Assembly: GCF_954871325.1 (NCBI RefSeq) | Contig: NC_088778.1 | Coordinates: forward strand, 18,503,666 to 18,567,665 | Origin: Gordionus sp. m RMFG-2023 | Lineage: Eukaryota > Nematomorpha > Gordioida > Chordodea > Parachordodidae | Direction: 5' to 3' | Length of the DNA stretch: 64,000 nucleotides | Shown: in pieces, positions 1 through 10,649 of the stretch | How the letters are laid out: each line of letters opens with the position of its first letter | Numbering within the stretch: the stretch's first letter is position 1 | The notes under the pieces: generated by a model | Told to the model about the DNA's origin: nothing | The model's database searches: none | The model's input: only the letters and a program-made list of their open reading frames with translations | Position numbers and translations under genes: made by a program

Positions 1-291
1 CTGTCTCAGAAAATCGTAGTGGCATTCGTCATCACAAACTTCTTTGCTTATACATCTACAATAATGATTAACAATAATTTATTTTAAATATGTATACCTG
101 AAGAGACAATTTCCATCACCAATAATCCGCTCGGTAGAAAAATTATCTCCCATTACACCATTATCATTTTTTGGATATCTTTTCTTGATCGGAAAATGAA
201 AACGTTCAGAATGATAAATTTTCCATATTCTGTTGGTGGGAAGAAATAGATTTGCATCATTTTTCTTAGAAATTACAGTCTCTACTGTCAA
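1..291 (-). pseudogene. OTU-type cysteine protease-like exons of the Ginger1-like element (partial)
   Basis: A minus-strand exon ends with the motif ERIIGDGNCLFR, the Asp/Cys box of OTU-family deubiquitinases (GDGNCLFR, with the cysteine as nucleophile). A GT-AG intron of about 40 bp follows, and the sequence continues as CISKEVCDDECHYDF up to the left edge, as expected for the helix after the catalytic cysteine. The rest of the domain, including the catalytic His, is outside the window. Same strand and order as the integrase exons, so I read it as a downstream domain of the same element. An OTU domain has been associated with some Ginger-type elements; this is recalled, not checked. Confidence 0.6.
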
Positions 292-871
292 TTCATTAAA
301 AAATATGCATAATTAAATAATAACACATATTAATACCTTTCTCAATTAACAGTCCTACTTTGTCAATTACAGCTGAAATATTAGGATTAGAAGGCATAAC
401 TAATAATTTAAAAAACAAATTTTATCGATTTATAAAAATATTACTATTTTCTCGATGGCTACCAAGCTCTACCATCTTCGTTTCATCATTTAATATCTTT
501 ATCCTCTTAAAATCTGCATCATCTAAAAAATACATATAATAATAAATATTTTATATTTTTGGTCTTCACAATTCTTATTCTCTTCCCCAATAATCGTGTT
601 GAGTAATTTTGAGACTAAATATTTAAAAAAATTAATGTGAGTTTTATAAATAATACCGTTCAAGTGATTTTCTTGAGCATTTAACTCCTCATTATAACTC
701 ACTACCTCACAGTTTTTATCATCTAAAAAATATGTATATTACTAAGTAATTAAGACAATTATATACCTTTTCTTGCAAAGTAATGTTTTATATTACATAT
801 ATTTGCTTTGCTCTTTAAAATGCTACCGCTAGCATTCATGAGCTCAACATTGCCTAAATATTAAAAATAAT

Positions 872-1201
872 TTAATAATAATGATAAATTTCACTTTTAA
901 GAATCCTAACTATTGTATAAGGACCCATCCAAGGTCTGGTCATTTTACCACCTTTCCTATCAGCCCGACGGCTGTTCCAAATAAGCACTTGATCATTTAC
1001 TAAATAATGGTTATTTCTACCAGCATTACGACTTCTATAATCCCTCTGCTGTTTAAGCTGAGCAAGATCTATATTGCCAGCAGCTATCTCATGAATATCA
1101 TTCATCCTGGAAACTGTATCTTGAAAACAAGATTCCAAATCTGCTTCAGGTACATTGTCAGGATCAATATCCTCTTCCTCGTCAATCTTAAATAGAGACA
1201 T
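872..1201 (-). pseudogene. Ginger1-like integrase C-terminal GPY/F module
   Basis: About 110 residues on the minus strand. The end of the segment reads RKGGKMTRPWMGPYTIVRIL, a GPY/F-type module with the basic RKGGKM lead-in usual for Ginger1 transposases, preceded by NDQVLIWNSR, the SH3-like beta strand typical of integrase C-termini. It follows the catalytic core by one short intron (about 1202-1244). In integrases this module binds DNA and supports multimerisation. Nothing at this position suggests an independent gene. Confidence 0.7.
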
Positions 1202-1244
1202 AATATATAGTATATGATTATAAAATGAGATTTATCATACCTCA

Positions 1245-1764
1245 TAAGCTTGTTTTGCTTTTCTACCATACATCAGCTGATATGGCGTAAACTTCGAAGA
1301 TTCGTGTAGAGAAGTGTTATAGGCAAATATTATGCCAGGCAAGGCATCTGTCCAAATTAATTGATCATCCTTAATACACTTTAGTAGTGCATTTTGGATT
1401 GTTCTATTCACTCTTTCAACCATGCCATTTGCTTGAGGGTGATAAGCACTTGTCACCCTCTGCATGGTCCCTATGAGTTTGTGAAAATTATTACTTATTT
1501 CATTTACGAATTCACGTCCTTGATCATTAATTTGAATCTATATATAATATTAATATTTTATTACCAAATTTATTATACTTTTGCCCTACCATGTGTGCAT
1601 AGTAACGAGTAAAGGAATCGCGATATTGATTTTGCTGTTTTATCTTTTAAAGGCATGGCTACAATATATTTGCTGAAATAATCAACTGCTACAGCAATGT
1701 ATTTATAGCCATCCTCACTTTCAGGCAAAGCAGTTAAATCAACACCTATTTGTGTCCATACCTT
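1245..1764 (-). pseudogene. Ginger1-like integrase catalytic core (DDE)
   Basis: Two minus-strand exons (about 1764-1590 and 1540-1245) carry the catalytic core. The first has the context IGVDLTALPE with the first acidic residue, followed by YKYIAVAVDYFSKY. The second has INDQGREFVNE with the second aspartate and SAYHPQANGMVERVNRT with the catalytic glutamate. These motifs are the classic rve integrase set and match Ginger1 and its domesticated vertebrate relatives better than typical gypsy pol. The intron between them is A+T-rich and short (about 50 bp), like the host introns in this window. Its role in the parent element would be DNA strand transfer during transposition. Confidence 0.75.
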
Positions 1765-2309
1765 TTGTAAAATAAAAGATTGTTGTTATATTATATACTC
1801 CATTAGGAGGTTAGGTGTCATGTAATAAAGTAAAGCTGCTTACCATTATTTATGATTGCAGCTGAAATGAAACATAATAATAAAGAATAAGGTAAAATCT
1901 AAATTAGCTAAAAAATGAAATTATGATATATATATCAATTTTTACCTGAGATTGAAGGGGACTATATTAATTTTATTTATTATATTTTCAGATTATAAGT
2001 TTTAATTAGTAGATTATATGCAAATTATATTTTTATTTTGGAATGTTATATTAACCTTAAAGAAACTAAAAATGAATATATGATATATTTCTTGTAAAAA
2101 AATTCAATAAAATTTAAATGGTTCAATATATGAAACCAACATAACTAATAAAAACAAGTGCCACATACATATAAGCTATATAAGACAGATCATTAATAAG
2201 GCTACAATGAAAAATATAAAATACATAAACAAAAATTAGAAACAATTATAATGACCAAATTATAAAAATTTTCAAATTAAAAATTTGTTATGTAATCAAC
2301 TTTAATACC

Positions 2310-2437
2310 TTTGTTGGAATAGGAATTGAATGCAACTCATTGTTAGTTTTGTCAAATCTTGTGTTGCTACGCTGGCAAATATCACAACATTTTACAAAAT
2401 TAACCACATCCAATTTCATATTTGGCCACCAGAAGCT
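2310..2437 (-). pseudogene. Ginger1-like integrase N-terminal zinc-binding exon
   Basis: One minus-strand exon encodes FWWPNMKLDVVNFVKCCDIC followed by QRSN and LHSIPIPTK. The CxxC pair after FWWP is the second half of the HHCC zinc-binding domain found upstream of rve integrase cores. The first half (histidines) lies in the exon at about 2717-2890 (ISLAAHFGITKTYSKL). The donor site follows IPTK, and the next recognisable exon begins at about 1764. Confidence 0.65.
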
Positions 2438-2482
2438 AAAAATATAATACACGATATAATAAATAGATTTATTATGCAGAAA

Positions 2483-2650
2483 TATTTTACCTACTAGTCA
2501 AGTTGCTGTGAGTCTTGGTGATACCAAAATAATCAGCTAAAGATTTTGCCTAATTAGTATCACATCCACTCCACTATAACTTCTTAAAGAAGTTAAACTC
2601 TTCTGTTACAATCTAAAATTGTTTCACTATTATAAAAATGGTGAAACAAT
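2483..2650 (-). repeat. Tandem duplicate of the Ginger1-like N-terminal exon
   Basis: This stretch resembles about 2717-2890 base for base over most of its length (shared segments around GCTGT[GA]AGTCTTGGTGAT and TTAGTATCACATCCACT), both on the minus strand. It is more decayed than its neighbour, so it looks like an exon-sized duplication inside the element. Confidence 0.55.
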
Positions 2651-2716
2651 TTATTATTGTGTATTATATTTAAAAATATCTTATTGATCATATAATATTA
2701 TAATTTTTATATATTT

Positions 2717-3030
2717 TACCTATCAGCCAATTTGCTGTAAGTCTTGGTGATGCCAAAATGGGCAGCAAGAGATATTGCTGACACATTAGTATCACATCCA
2801 CTGTGAACCATTTGAAGAAGTTGAATTCTTCAGTCAAGGTCCAAAACAACTTCACCATTTTGAGAATGGTGATGCATTTTACCCTTACAAATTTTATATC
2901 TCGAGGCCTGAACTCGCAGATTGCGTCTTAAGCCTTTATTGGAAGACATAGATGATGGATATTTTTGGTAAAGGATATAATCCTGTATCTCATCGAATTC
3001 TATTAAAATGAATAGAAATATACTAAACAA
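2717..3030 (-). pseudogene. Ginger1-like transposase N-terminal exon
   Basis: The minus-strand sequence includes IEFDEIQDYILYQKYPSS, a basic stretch, then VHSGCDTNVSAISLAAHFGI and TKTYSKL. The layout (DYILYQKYP near the start, then the His half of the zinc-binding domain) fits the N-terminus of Ginger1-like integrases. A second, more diverged copy of the same exon lies next door at about 2483-2650. Treated as part of the fossil element. Confidence 0.55.
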
Positions 3031-3238
3031 AATTTATTTACTTGATTTATCGTCATTTGATTGGAGAAACAAAGGATAATTTTGGTATCAAATACAACTG
3101 AATGAATAAAAAAATAATATATATAATAAATGGCCCAAAAACATATCCAAAAATTTAATTTATAGTATTCAATGAAAATAAAGAATATTTCAGTGTATTT
3201 AGGCAATCATTTTGTTTGCAAACTGAAATTTATCTTAT

Positions 3239-5645
3239 AGGGTATACTTAAAATAAATAAATATTCTATTAAAATTGCTAAAATTTATTATTAGAAAAAT
3301 TTACAATCATTTACTTTGCAAAGTTGAGTATTGGTAGAATAATAGGTTTTTATGCCATTTAATATACTTTATCGAAAATTAATTAAATTAAGATATTATA
3401 AGGATATATTATTTATTACTTTGCAAAATTTGTAGCTAAGCAATATTTACAATTGATCTTGATATAGTAGGTATAATCAAAATAAATAAATATTCTATTA
3501 AAATTGCTAAAATTTATTATTAGAAAAATTTACAATCATTTACTTTGCAAAGTTGAGTATTGGTAGAATAATAGGTTTTTATGCCATTTAATATACTTTA
3601 TCTAAAATTAATTAAATTAAGATATTAGAAGGATATATTATTTATTACTTTGCAAAATTTGTAGCCCAGCAATATTTACAATTGATCTTGATATAGTAGG
3701 TATACTCAAAATAATTAACTATTCTATTAAAATTGCTAAAATTTATTATTAGAAAAATTTACAATCATTTACTTTGCAAAGTTGAGTATTGGTAGAATAA
3801 TAGGTTTTTATGCCATTTAATATACTTTATCTAAAATTAATTAAATTAAGATATTAGAAGGATATATTATTTATTACTTTGCAAAATTTGTAGCCCAGCA
3901 ATATTTACAATTGATCTTGATATAGTAGGTATACTCAAAATAATTAAATATTCTATTAAAATTGCTAAAATTTATTATTAGAAAAATTTACAGTCATTTA
4001 CTTAAGATATTAGAAGGATATATTATTTACTACTTTGCAAAATTTGTAGCCCAGCAATATTTACAATTGATCTTGATATAGTAGGTATACTCAAAATAAT
4101 TAAATATTCTATTAAAATTGCTAAAATTTATTATTAGAAAAATTTACAATCATTTACTTTGCAAAGTTGAGTATTGGTAGAATAATAGGTTTTTATGCCA
4201 TTTAATATACTTTATCTAAAATTAATTAAATTAAGATATTAGAAGGATATATTATTTATTACTTTGCAAAATTTGTAGCCCAGCAATATTTACAATTGAT
4301 CTTGATATAGTAGGTATACTCAAAATAATTAAATATTCTATTAAAATTGCTAAAATTTATTATTAGAAAAATTTACAGTCATTTACTTAAGATATTAGAA
4401 GGATATATTATTTACTACTTTGCAAAATTTGTAGCCCAGCAATATTTACAATTGATCTTGATATAGTAGGTATACTCAAAATAATTAAATATTCTATTAA
4501 AATTGCTAAAATTTATTATTAGAAAAATTTACAGTCATTTACTTAAGAAATTAGAAGGATATATTATTTACTACTTTGCAAAATTTGTAGCCCAGCAATA
4601 TTTACAATTGATCTTGATATAGTAGGTATACTCAAAATAATTAAATATTCTATTAAAATTGCTAAAATTTATTATTAGAAAAATTTACAATCATTTACTT
4701 TGCAAAGTTGAGTATTGGTAGAATAATAGGTTTTTATGCCATTTAATATACTTTATCTAAAATTAATTAAATTAAGATATTAGAAGGATATATTATTTAT
4801 TACTTTGCAAAATTTGTAGCCCAGCAATATTTACAATTGATCTTGATATAGTAGGTATACTCAAAATAATTAAATATTCTATTAAAATTGCTAAAATTTA
4901 TTATTAGAAAAATTTACAGTCATTTACTTAAGATATTAGAAGGATATATTATTTACTACTTTGCAAAATTTGTAGCCCAGCAATATTTACAATTGATCTT
5001 GATATAGTAGGTATACTCAAAATAATTAAATATTCTATTAAAATTGCTAAAATTTATTATTAGAAAAATTTACAATCATTTACTTTGCAAAGTTGAGTAT
5101 TGGTAGAATAATAGGTTTTTATGCCATTTAATATACTTTATCTAAAATTAATTAAATTAAGATATTAGAAGAGCCCAGCAATATTTACAATTGATCTTGA
5201 TATAGTAGGTATACTCAAAATAATTAAATATTCTATTAAAATTGCTAAAATTTATTATTAGAAAAATTTACAATCATTTACTTTGCAAAGTTGAGTATTG
5301 GTAGAATAATAGGTTTTTATGCCATTTAATATACTTTATCTAAAATTAATTAAATTAAGATATTAGAAGGATATATTATTTATTACTTTGCAAAATTTGT
5401 AGCCCAGCAATATTTACAATTGATCTTGATATAGTAACTCAAAATAAATAAATATTCTATTAAAATTGCTAAAATTTATTATTAGATACAATCATTTACT
5501 TTGCAAAGTTGAGTATTGGTAGAATAATAGGTTTTTATGCCATTTAATACACTTTATCTAAAATTGATTAAATTAAGATATTAGAAAGATATCTACTTTG
5601 CAAAATTTGTAAGACAGAAATATTTACAATTGATCTTGATAGATT
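3239..5645. repeat. Satellite array of about 12 tandem units, two length classes (~229 bp and 156 bp)
   Basis: A conserved block AATTGCTAAAATTTATTATT recurs at 3273, 3503, 3731, 3960, 4116, 4345, 4501, 4657, 4886, 5042, 5240 and 5464. The spacings are 230, 228, 229, 156, 229, 156, 156, 229, 156, 198 and 224 bp. Short units lack the same ~73-bp internal segment (from TTTGCAAAGTTGAG to just before AAGATATTAG), so they share one deletion and have been amplified together with full units. Units are nearly identical in the middle and more diverged at both ends. No ORF is conserved in the array. Confidence 0.92.
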
Positions 5646-5845
5646 CTTCATAAATCTGATTTATACGTACTCCCACTTCAATCAAATATGTCAATATCAC
5701 TAAAATAAATAAGGTTAAATCTTAACATGTCAGTCATAAATGCCAATATCACTAAATTAGAATCTATTTAAATCGGGAGTTCATCTAAAACGTTACAAAA
5801 CTGGTTTAATTCTAGGTCCAGTTTCTAACGCCTGAATTAACCAGG
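5646..5845. other. Short A+T-rich spacer, nothing recognised
   Basis: About 200 bp between the satellite and the next element. It contains two partial direct repeats around TGTCAATATCACTAAA and TGCCAATATCACTAAA, but no coding signal. Confidence 0.4.
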
Positions 5846-6479
5846 ACCAATGGGGGTATGATTAAATACAGCATTGTTAAAATGAATTGCTAAAAAGCAA
5901 ATAATCATAATCAATCAAAAAATATTATATAATATTTTTTTTAAATTAATTTTCAAAAACATTTTTTTTAATATACATAAATCAATTTTTTATTAAGTAA
6001 AAAATTGAAATAAAATATCAAATAATTAAAAATTCTATTACTTAATATTTTTGGAAAAAAAATATATTTACTAGCTTATTACAACTTAAACTTTATTTTT
6101 CAATTGAAAAATTTAACAAATATATATCCATAAGAGGGCGTTAAAAGAATAAATATCAAAATATATTCTTAAGAAACCAAAAACATTATTGGATAGCGCT
6201 TTTTTATATTTGGGTGTAAATACATGTGAAAAACCTAAAAAAAATTTAAAAAAATATAGGTTTCTTTTATATATCAATAACGGTGGTGTTGTATGGACAA
6301 GAAAAAATGTTTTATTTATTATAAATATATCTAAAACTAAAAATGATACTAAAAATAAATATAAAATAAGGTATATATATATGTATTATAAAAAAAAACA
6401 ATTTAAATGAAATACATGGTTAAAGGTTAACATGTTTAAAATAATAGAAATTTAAGTTAAACAAATTTAAAAGGTCAAT

Positions 6480-7957
6480 CTCGATTAACATTCCCCTTCT
6501 TCTGAAAAGCCTTCCCATAATCCATTTGAGCTGTCATAGAAAATTTGTCGTTCAAATGGTTGTTCATTTTGATTGTTCAAATCATTCATAGTCGTTGTAA
6601 TCGTTGGCTTGATAATATCGTTCCGAATACGTAGGCTTGTCGTCAATCTCCGTCGTTATCATTGTCAATTTTACAAAATTATTATTATCACCAGTTGTAA
6701 AATTATCATTATTAAATAGGATTTCGGAATATATGAATAATTAGAGAATTGATCAAATTTGGATGTTATAATAATAAAGGATGATAAATCGACAAGATTG
6801 TTAGATAATATTTTTAGCGTTTTTATTTTTTATATGATATTTTTAGCGTTTTTATTTTTATTTTGCGTTTTCCAATTTATTTTTTTTCGCGTTTTAGTAT
6901 TTAATTTAATTTTTCGTGTTTTAGTATTTAATTTATTCTTACATATTTTAATATTTTAAGTTATATAATCTTTTAGATGAACATGTTTTTGTCTACTTCG
7001 TATCGGTCTAGGAATCGGTGTTACAATATTTTTATCGTTAGTTTTAATATTTTTGTCCACACTTCCGTCCTTCTTAGAAAAGTCGTGGTATGCATATGTG
7101 TTATAGCATTCTCTCTTTCTTAATTGGTTCAAGTGTTACACTTCCGTAAGTTTCTGTTGCTATTGTTATACCGATAATTGTAATTTTGATAGATACCATC
7201 ATTATACTGATTATTTCTATAGTTAATTATAATTGTTATTGTTTCTAACTTTACTAAAATTCCTGTTCCTGTTGTCGTTAACATTACTAAAATTGTTATA
7301 ACCAAAATTTCTATTCCTACTGTCAAAATTTTGCCTCGAATAATAATTAGGTCTATTATAGTTACTATTAATCTCATTCCTATTAGAAGTACTTTGGATA
7401 TCTAAATTCTTATCATTATTTCTATTATTGTCATTATTAATTTTTTATCCCTACTAAAAACATAATTAACATTGTCACTTTCTGATTTAACTATCTAATT
7501 TTCTTCCTATTTCAATCATTTCGTCTAATGTATAGTTAATGTTTTTATTTAATTTATTTTTTATATTGTCATTTAAACTAGATGTTCTCAATTTTTCCTT
7601 TATGCGATCACCATATAAAATTACATTGTCTACTTAACTTAGACAGTCTAAAAAACCAATCCAAAAAAGAATCCTTAACACCTTGTGAAGCAAGGTTTTC
7701 CCAGTAAATATCCAAACATCTTGACTGGGTAATAAAAATTTTAATTTTTTAATAATAATTTTATAATCTTTGATATCTTCCTTAGTACATAATGATTTAA
7801 TTAAATTGCTCATCAATGTTTCAATTTTTACTGAGTTGTATAAAATTGTTTGAGAGAAATAATCGTCAAGTCTCTCCAAATAGGTATCCGTCAAGCACCC
7901 CTCCAATTTTGGGAACTTAACTTCCCTGTTGGACGAAATGCTAATTTTATCATCCAT
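6480..7957 (-). pseudogene. Gag-like fossil of an LTR-type element
   Basis: Minus-strand coding-like sequence starts at 7957 with a ~100-residue segment containing FPKLEGCLTDTYLERLDDYF, continues with a helical segment (SSLNDNIKNKLNK then YTLDEMIEIGRKL) and ends in an Asn/Arg/Tyr-rich basic tail around 7130-7400. A capsid-like helical region followed by a basic, low-complexity nucleocapsid-like tail is the usual shape of gag in Ty3/gypsy or Ty1/copia elements. It is broken, with several breaks, and I see no pol or long terminal repeats around it. It appears old and sits inside the long-TIR element. Confidence 0.5.
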
Positions 7958-7962
7958 AATGC

Positions 7963-8095
7963 AGATTTTTATTTTAAAACCTTATTTAAATTAGCATAGA
8001 GATATATATTGTCACTTTTTTTTTTAATCCAAATTGCAAATTTTTATCTTAAAACTTTATTTAAATTAGCATAAAGATATATATTATCACTATAA
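7963..8095. repeat. Two-unit tandem duplication (~72-bp period)
   Basis: The block TTTAAATTAGCATAGAGATA is followed ~72 bp later by TTTAAATTAGCATAAAGATA with matching flanks. It lies immediately upstream of the gag-like start. Confidence 0.6.
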
Positions 8096-8139
8096 AGTCA
8101 TAATGTAATCGTAAAGTCGATAGACTTCCCTTGTCATAG

Positions 8140-8292
8140 GGTCGGAAACTTATTTAGGATACCCTCCTCGGGTGAGCAGAAATAAAGTATTTTGCATATA
8201 AATGCCAACACAAGGTTATAAAATTACTTTTTATCAAATTTGAATTAATAACCGTTTTAACTCACCAGGGCTATCCTGAAAAATTTCCGACC
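8140..8292. mobile_element. 153-bp TIR hairpin element (MITE-like)
   Basis: The left end GGTCGGAAACTTATTTAGGA is mirrored at the right by TCCTGAAAAATTTCCGACC, and the inner GGGTGAG/CTCACC blocks also pair. It is too short to encode anything and the target-site duplication is unclear. Confidence 0.55.
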
Positions 8293-8327
8293 ATTTTGTA
8301 ATAAGCCGTGATTTATATACAATACTC

Positions 8328-8475
8328 CGCCATATTTTAGTTTACCAAATTGTAACCAATTGTATTATATTGATAATTGTTTATATCAATCGTCTTTACT
8401 TTAAAATTGTAGATATATAGTTTAAATAAAGACAATTAGAAGGGCCTAACAGGGCCTCAGCTTACCAAAATATGG
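8328..8475. repeat. Second short inverted repeat (~145 bp)
   Basis: GCCATATTTTAGTTTACC near 8330 pairs with GCTTACCAAAATATGGC near 8460. Possibly another decayed hairpin element; no coding signal. Confidence 0.4.
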
Positions 8476-9345
8476 CAGGAAATCAGACATTTTAAAAACA
8501 ATATGATTTATAATCATATAATAATTTTAGATTTTAACTGCTAATAATTGAAATTATTATTTATTTGTTTATTATTTTTTTACGTACTTTCACTTTTCAT
8601 TATTAGCTTTAGGAAAATGCCAAAATAATTTTTATAAATTTATAATTTTTTAAAAAATTTTTAGAATTTTAAATTTTCATGAAATTGAAAAATACTAAGC
8701 ATTCAGGTAATCTCGACGGAAAAGAAGGGAGGAATAATTTTTTGTAATATTGAAATTATTTTTTGTGGATTAAATATTTATTATAATTAAGATTATTTAT
8801 TAATTAGTGGGGTTTGAGCTCGGCATTCCGCCAAATCATAATATTTTTAAAATATTTTTTAGGATAATGATTAACACCTAAATATACACGTATAAACCAA
8901 AAATGAAGAGATTTTGATCTATAACGCTAGCAATATGTGCCTTACAAATTTTTTATTATTTTTCTATTCTAAACCTACTCATTAATTAAATGTCAAATAA
9001 CCCTATATTTTTAAATTTTTTTTAGGTTTTTCACATGTATTTACACCCAAATATAAAAAAAGAGCTATTTTATTCTTTTAAAGCCCTCTTATGGATATAT
9101 ATTTGTTAAATTTTGCAACTGATAAATAAAATTTAAGTTGCAATAAGCTAGTAAATATATTTTTTTTTCCAATAAAATTAAGTAAAAATAGAATTTTAAA
9201 TTATTTGATATTTTATCTCAATTTTTACTTAATAAAAAATTGATTTATGAACATAAAAAAAAATGTTTCTGAAATTATGATTATTTTCTTTTTAGCAATT
9301 CATTTTAGCAATGCAGTTGTATTTAGTCATAACGGGACTAATGGT

Positions 9346-10579
9346 ACTGAAGTAATTAATATAAATAGATTATAGTCCAGTAATCAAGTTTGTAACTAAA
9401 ACATAAAAATTAGCTAAAATACTTAATAACCTTATTCCAAATTCCCTTTCTTTGAAACTTTTTAGAGATTCCACTTCCCCACCTCATCATAGTGTTGTTG
9501 GATATAGTTCTGCATTATTTTGACACATTACTTTTGGATCCATCCAGACTTATCTTCATAAATTCAATATATCTCTACATCAACTTCAACACATATTTTC
9601 ACCGGAAAAATCGAACCTCTTTCTGCTTCAATCATTTCATTTTAACAAATATTTAGTAACTCCCAAATACTATTGGCTGGCAAAATGTCTGAAGGATATG
9701 GACTTGATCAACCTTTCGTTTACAGATATTTTGGCACTCAGCAAAAACAAAAAACATTTAAAGGAACATCTATAATACATGCTTAAATATGGTCTAAACT
9801 AGAGCAGAAATCGTGAAAGTATTGGACTATTCTCGCACCGTCTTATTTCCAACCACTTATCCCGGGGCAAATGACAATTTAAGCTTCGGCACAGGTTATA
9901 TTGGAATTATGGATTTAATGAAATAGGATGATTCCCTGTCTTTTTCCTTTCCCTACTGGATAAACGATTTTGACGAAGGCAATGATAATCTTAAGACCGT
10001 GAATAATAATAATAATGATTAACGATTCCAGGTTCACTATAATAATGATAATGTGGTAAATAATGAGGATCCCGAGCATCGCTTGCTTAATACAAACAAG
10101 GATTTACGGGGATACTATTAACTCTAGAATGATAGAAATAAATGAAGGTAAAAAGAAGGAAAAAATCAGACAAAGATAGTAAGCTCTTTAGGATAATGGG
10201 TTTAAGGGATTGAGACTACAATTACAGGGAAATTAGATGCCTCCGGAATAGGACACGCTATAAAGACATAACGTTATCTTCCAAGGATATACTTACCTAA
10301 CATAAGACTTACTTTATTTTCCATCTCTTAGATATCTAAACAGGTGTCAGGTACATTATTATTAATATTGGTGACAATTTCTTAACACTATCTTGCCGGT
10401 AACGGAACTAATAGATCCCCTCTTTCTTACTCCTCTCTTCTTTACTATGCTAGCTGATTACATAGTGGTACCATCCACTATAATAAAACGGGTATACATC
10501 ATGTATAGGATCTATATATTAGTGAATATACTTGGTGCACGCTACAACTCCTGGTGGGTAATAATTTCATTTGTGCGTG
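9346..10579. other. Upstream flank of the importin gene with decayed coding-like stretches
   Basis: No intact gene found. The base composition is less A+T-rich than the surroundings. Several short + strand stretches look protein-like, for example KYLVTPKYYWLAKCLKDMDL (about 9640-9700) and LDYSRTVLFPTTYPGANDNL (about 9815-9880), but stops interrupt all three frames. It could be a decayed non-LTR element or an upstream gene remnant. The promoter of the importin gene should lie in the right part of this stretch, but I see no convincing core-promoter motif. Confidence 0.3.
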
Positions 10580-10626
10580 GTAATGAATGAATGAAAATGA
10601 AAATTTTTTATTCATTCATTCATTAC
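10580..10626. promoter_or_regulatory. Perfect 16-bp-stem hairpin just upstream of the importin start codon
   Basis: GTAATGAATGAATGAA (10580-10595) and its exact reverse complement (10611-10626) flank a 15-nt loop, ending 23 bp before the ATG at 10650. The stem carries ATG triplets that would form very short upstream ORFs (for example ATG AAT GAA TGA) if transcribed. It could be a cruciform, a 5'-UTR hairpin or a tiny MITE end; function unknown. Confidence 0.6.
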
Positions 10627-10649
10627 AACAACCGTAGTTTAAAAAAGTC

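Larger units (their letters stand above)
1..3030 (-). mobile_element. Ginger1-like DNA transposon with gypsy-type integrase, multi-exon, runs off the left edge
   Basis: Reading the minus strand from 3030 towards 1, short exons separated by GT-AG introns encode, in order, an N-terminal region, an integrase zinc-binding segment, a DDE catalytic core, a GPY/F-type C-terminal module and then an OTU-like protease start at the left edge. A gypsy-like integrase without reverse transcriptase or gag next to it, interrupted by introns, is the known pattern of Ginger1 elements, which are cut-and-paste DNA transposons related to LTR-element integrases. I treat it as a fossil: it looks largely complete in domain order but not clearly whole, with a small number of breaks and an internal duplication. 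The left terminus is outside the window and I did not find the right terminal repeat. An LTR retrotransposon integrase is the alternative, but the introns argue against it. Confidence 0.7.
5846..9345. mobile_element. Element with long terminal inverted repeats (about 330-400 bp), family unassigned
   Basis: The left end (TATGATTAAATACAGCATTG then TTAAAATGAATTGCTAAAAA) is mirrored at about 9270-9345 on the opposite strand. Homology continues inward: TTTGGGTGTAAATACATGTG at about 6210 is mirrored at about 9035-9055, and an ATATATCCATAAGAGGGCGT-type block at 6122 is mirrored near 9095. I could not define a clean target-site duplication. The interior contains a gag-like fossil on the minus strand and small hairpin elements, so this may be an old DNA transposon that received other insertions. 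Family is unknown: arms this long occur in several DNA-transposon groups. Confidence 0.6.

Noticed and set aside
3239-5645. Possible CRISPR-like array
   Set aside because: Units are directly adjacent with no unique spacers, and the genome is eukaryotic with spliced genes.
6759-6959. Phe/Leu-rich open frame resembling a membrane protein
   Set aside because: It arises from a T-rich tandem patch (TTTTAGTATTTAATTTA) on the strand opposite the gag-like fossil.
10393-10590. 65-residue open frame upstream of the importin start
   Set aside because: No similarity, ends within the hairpin, and the family N-terminus starts at 10650.
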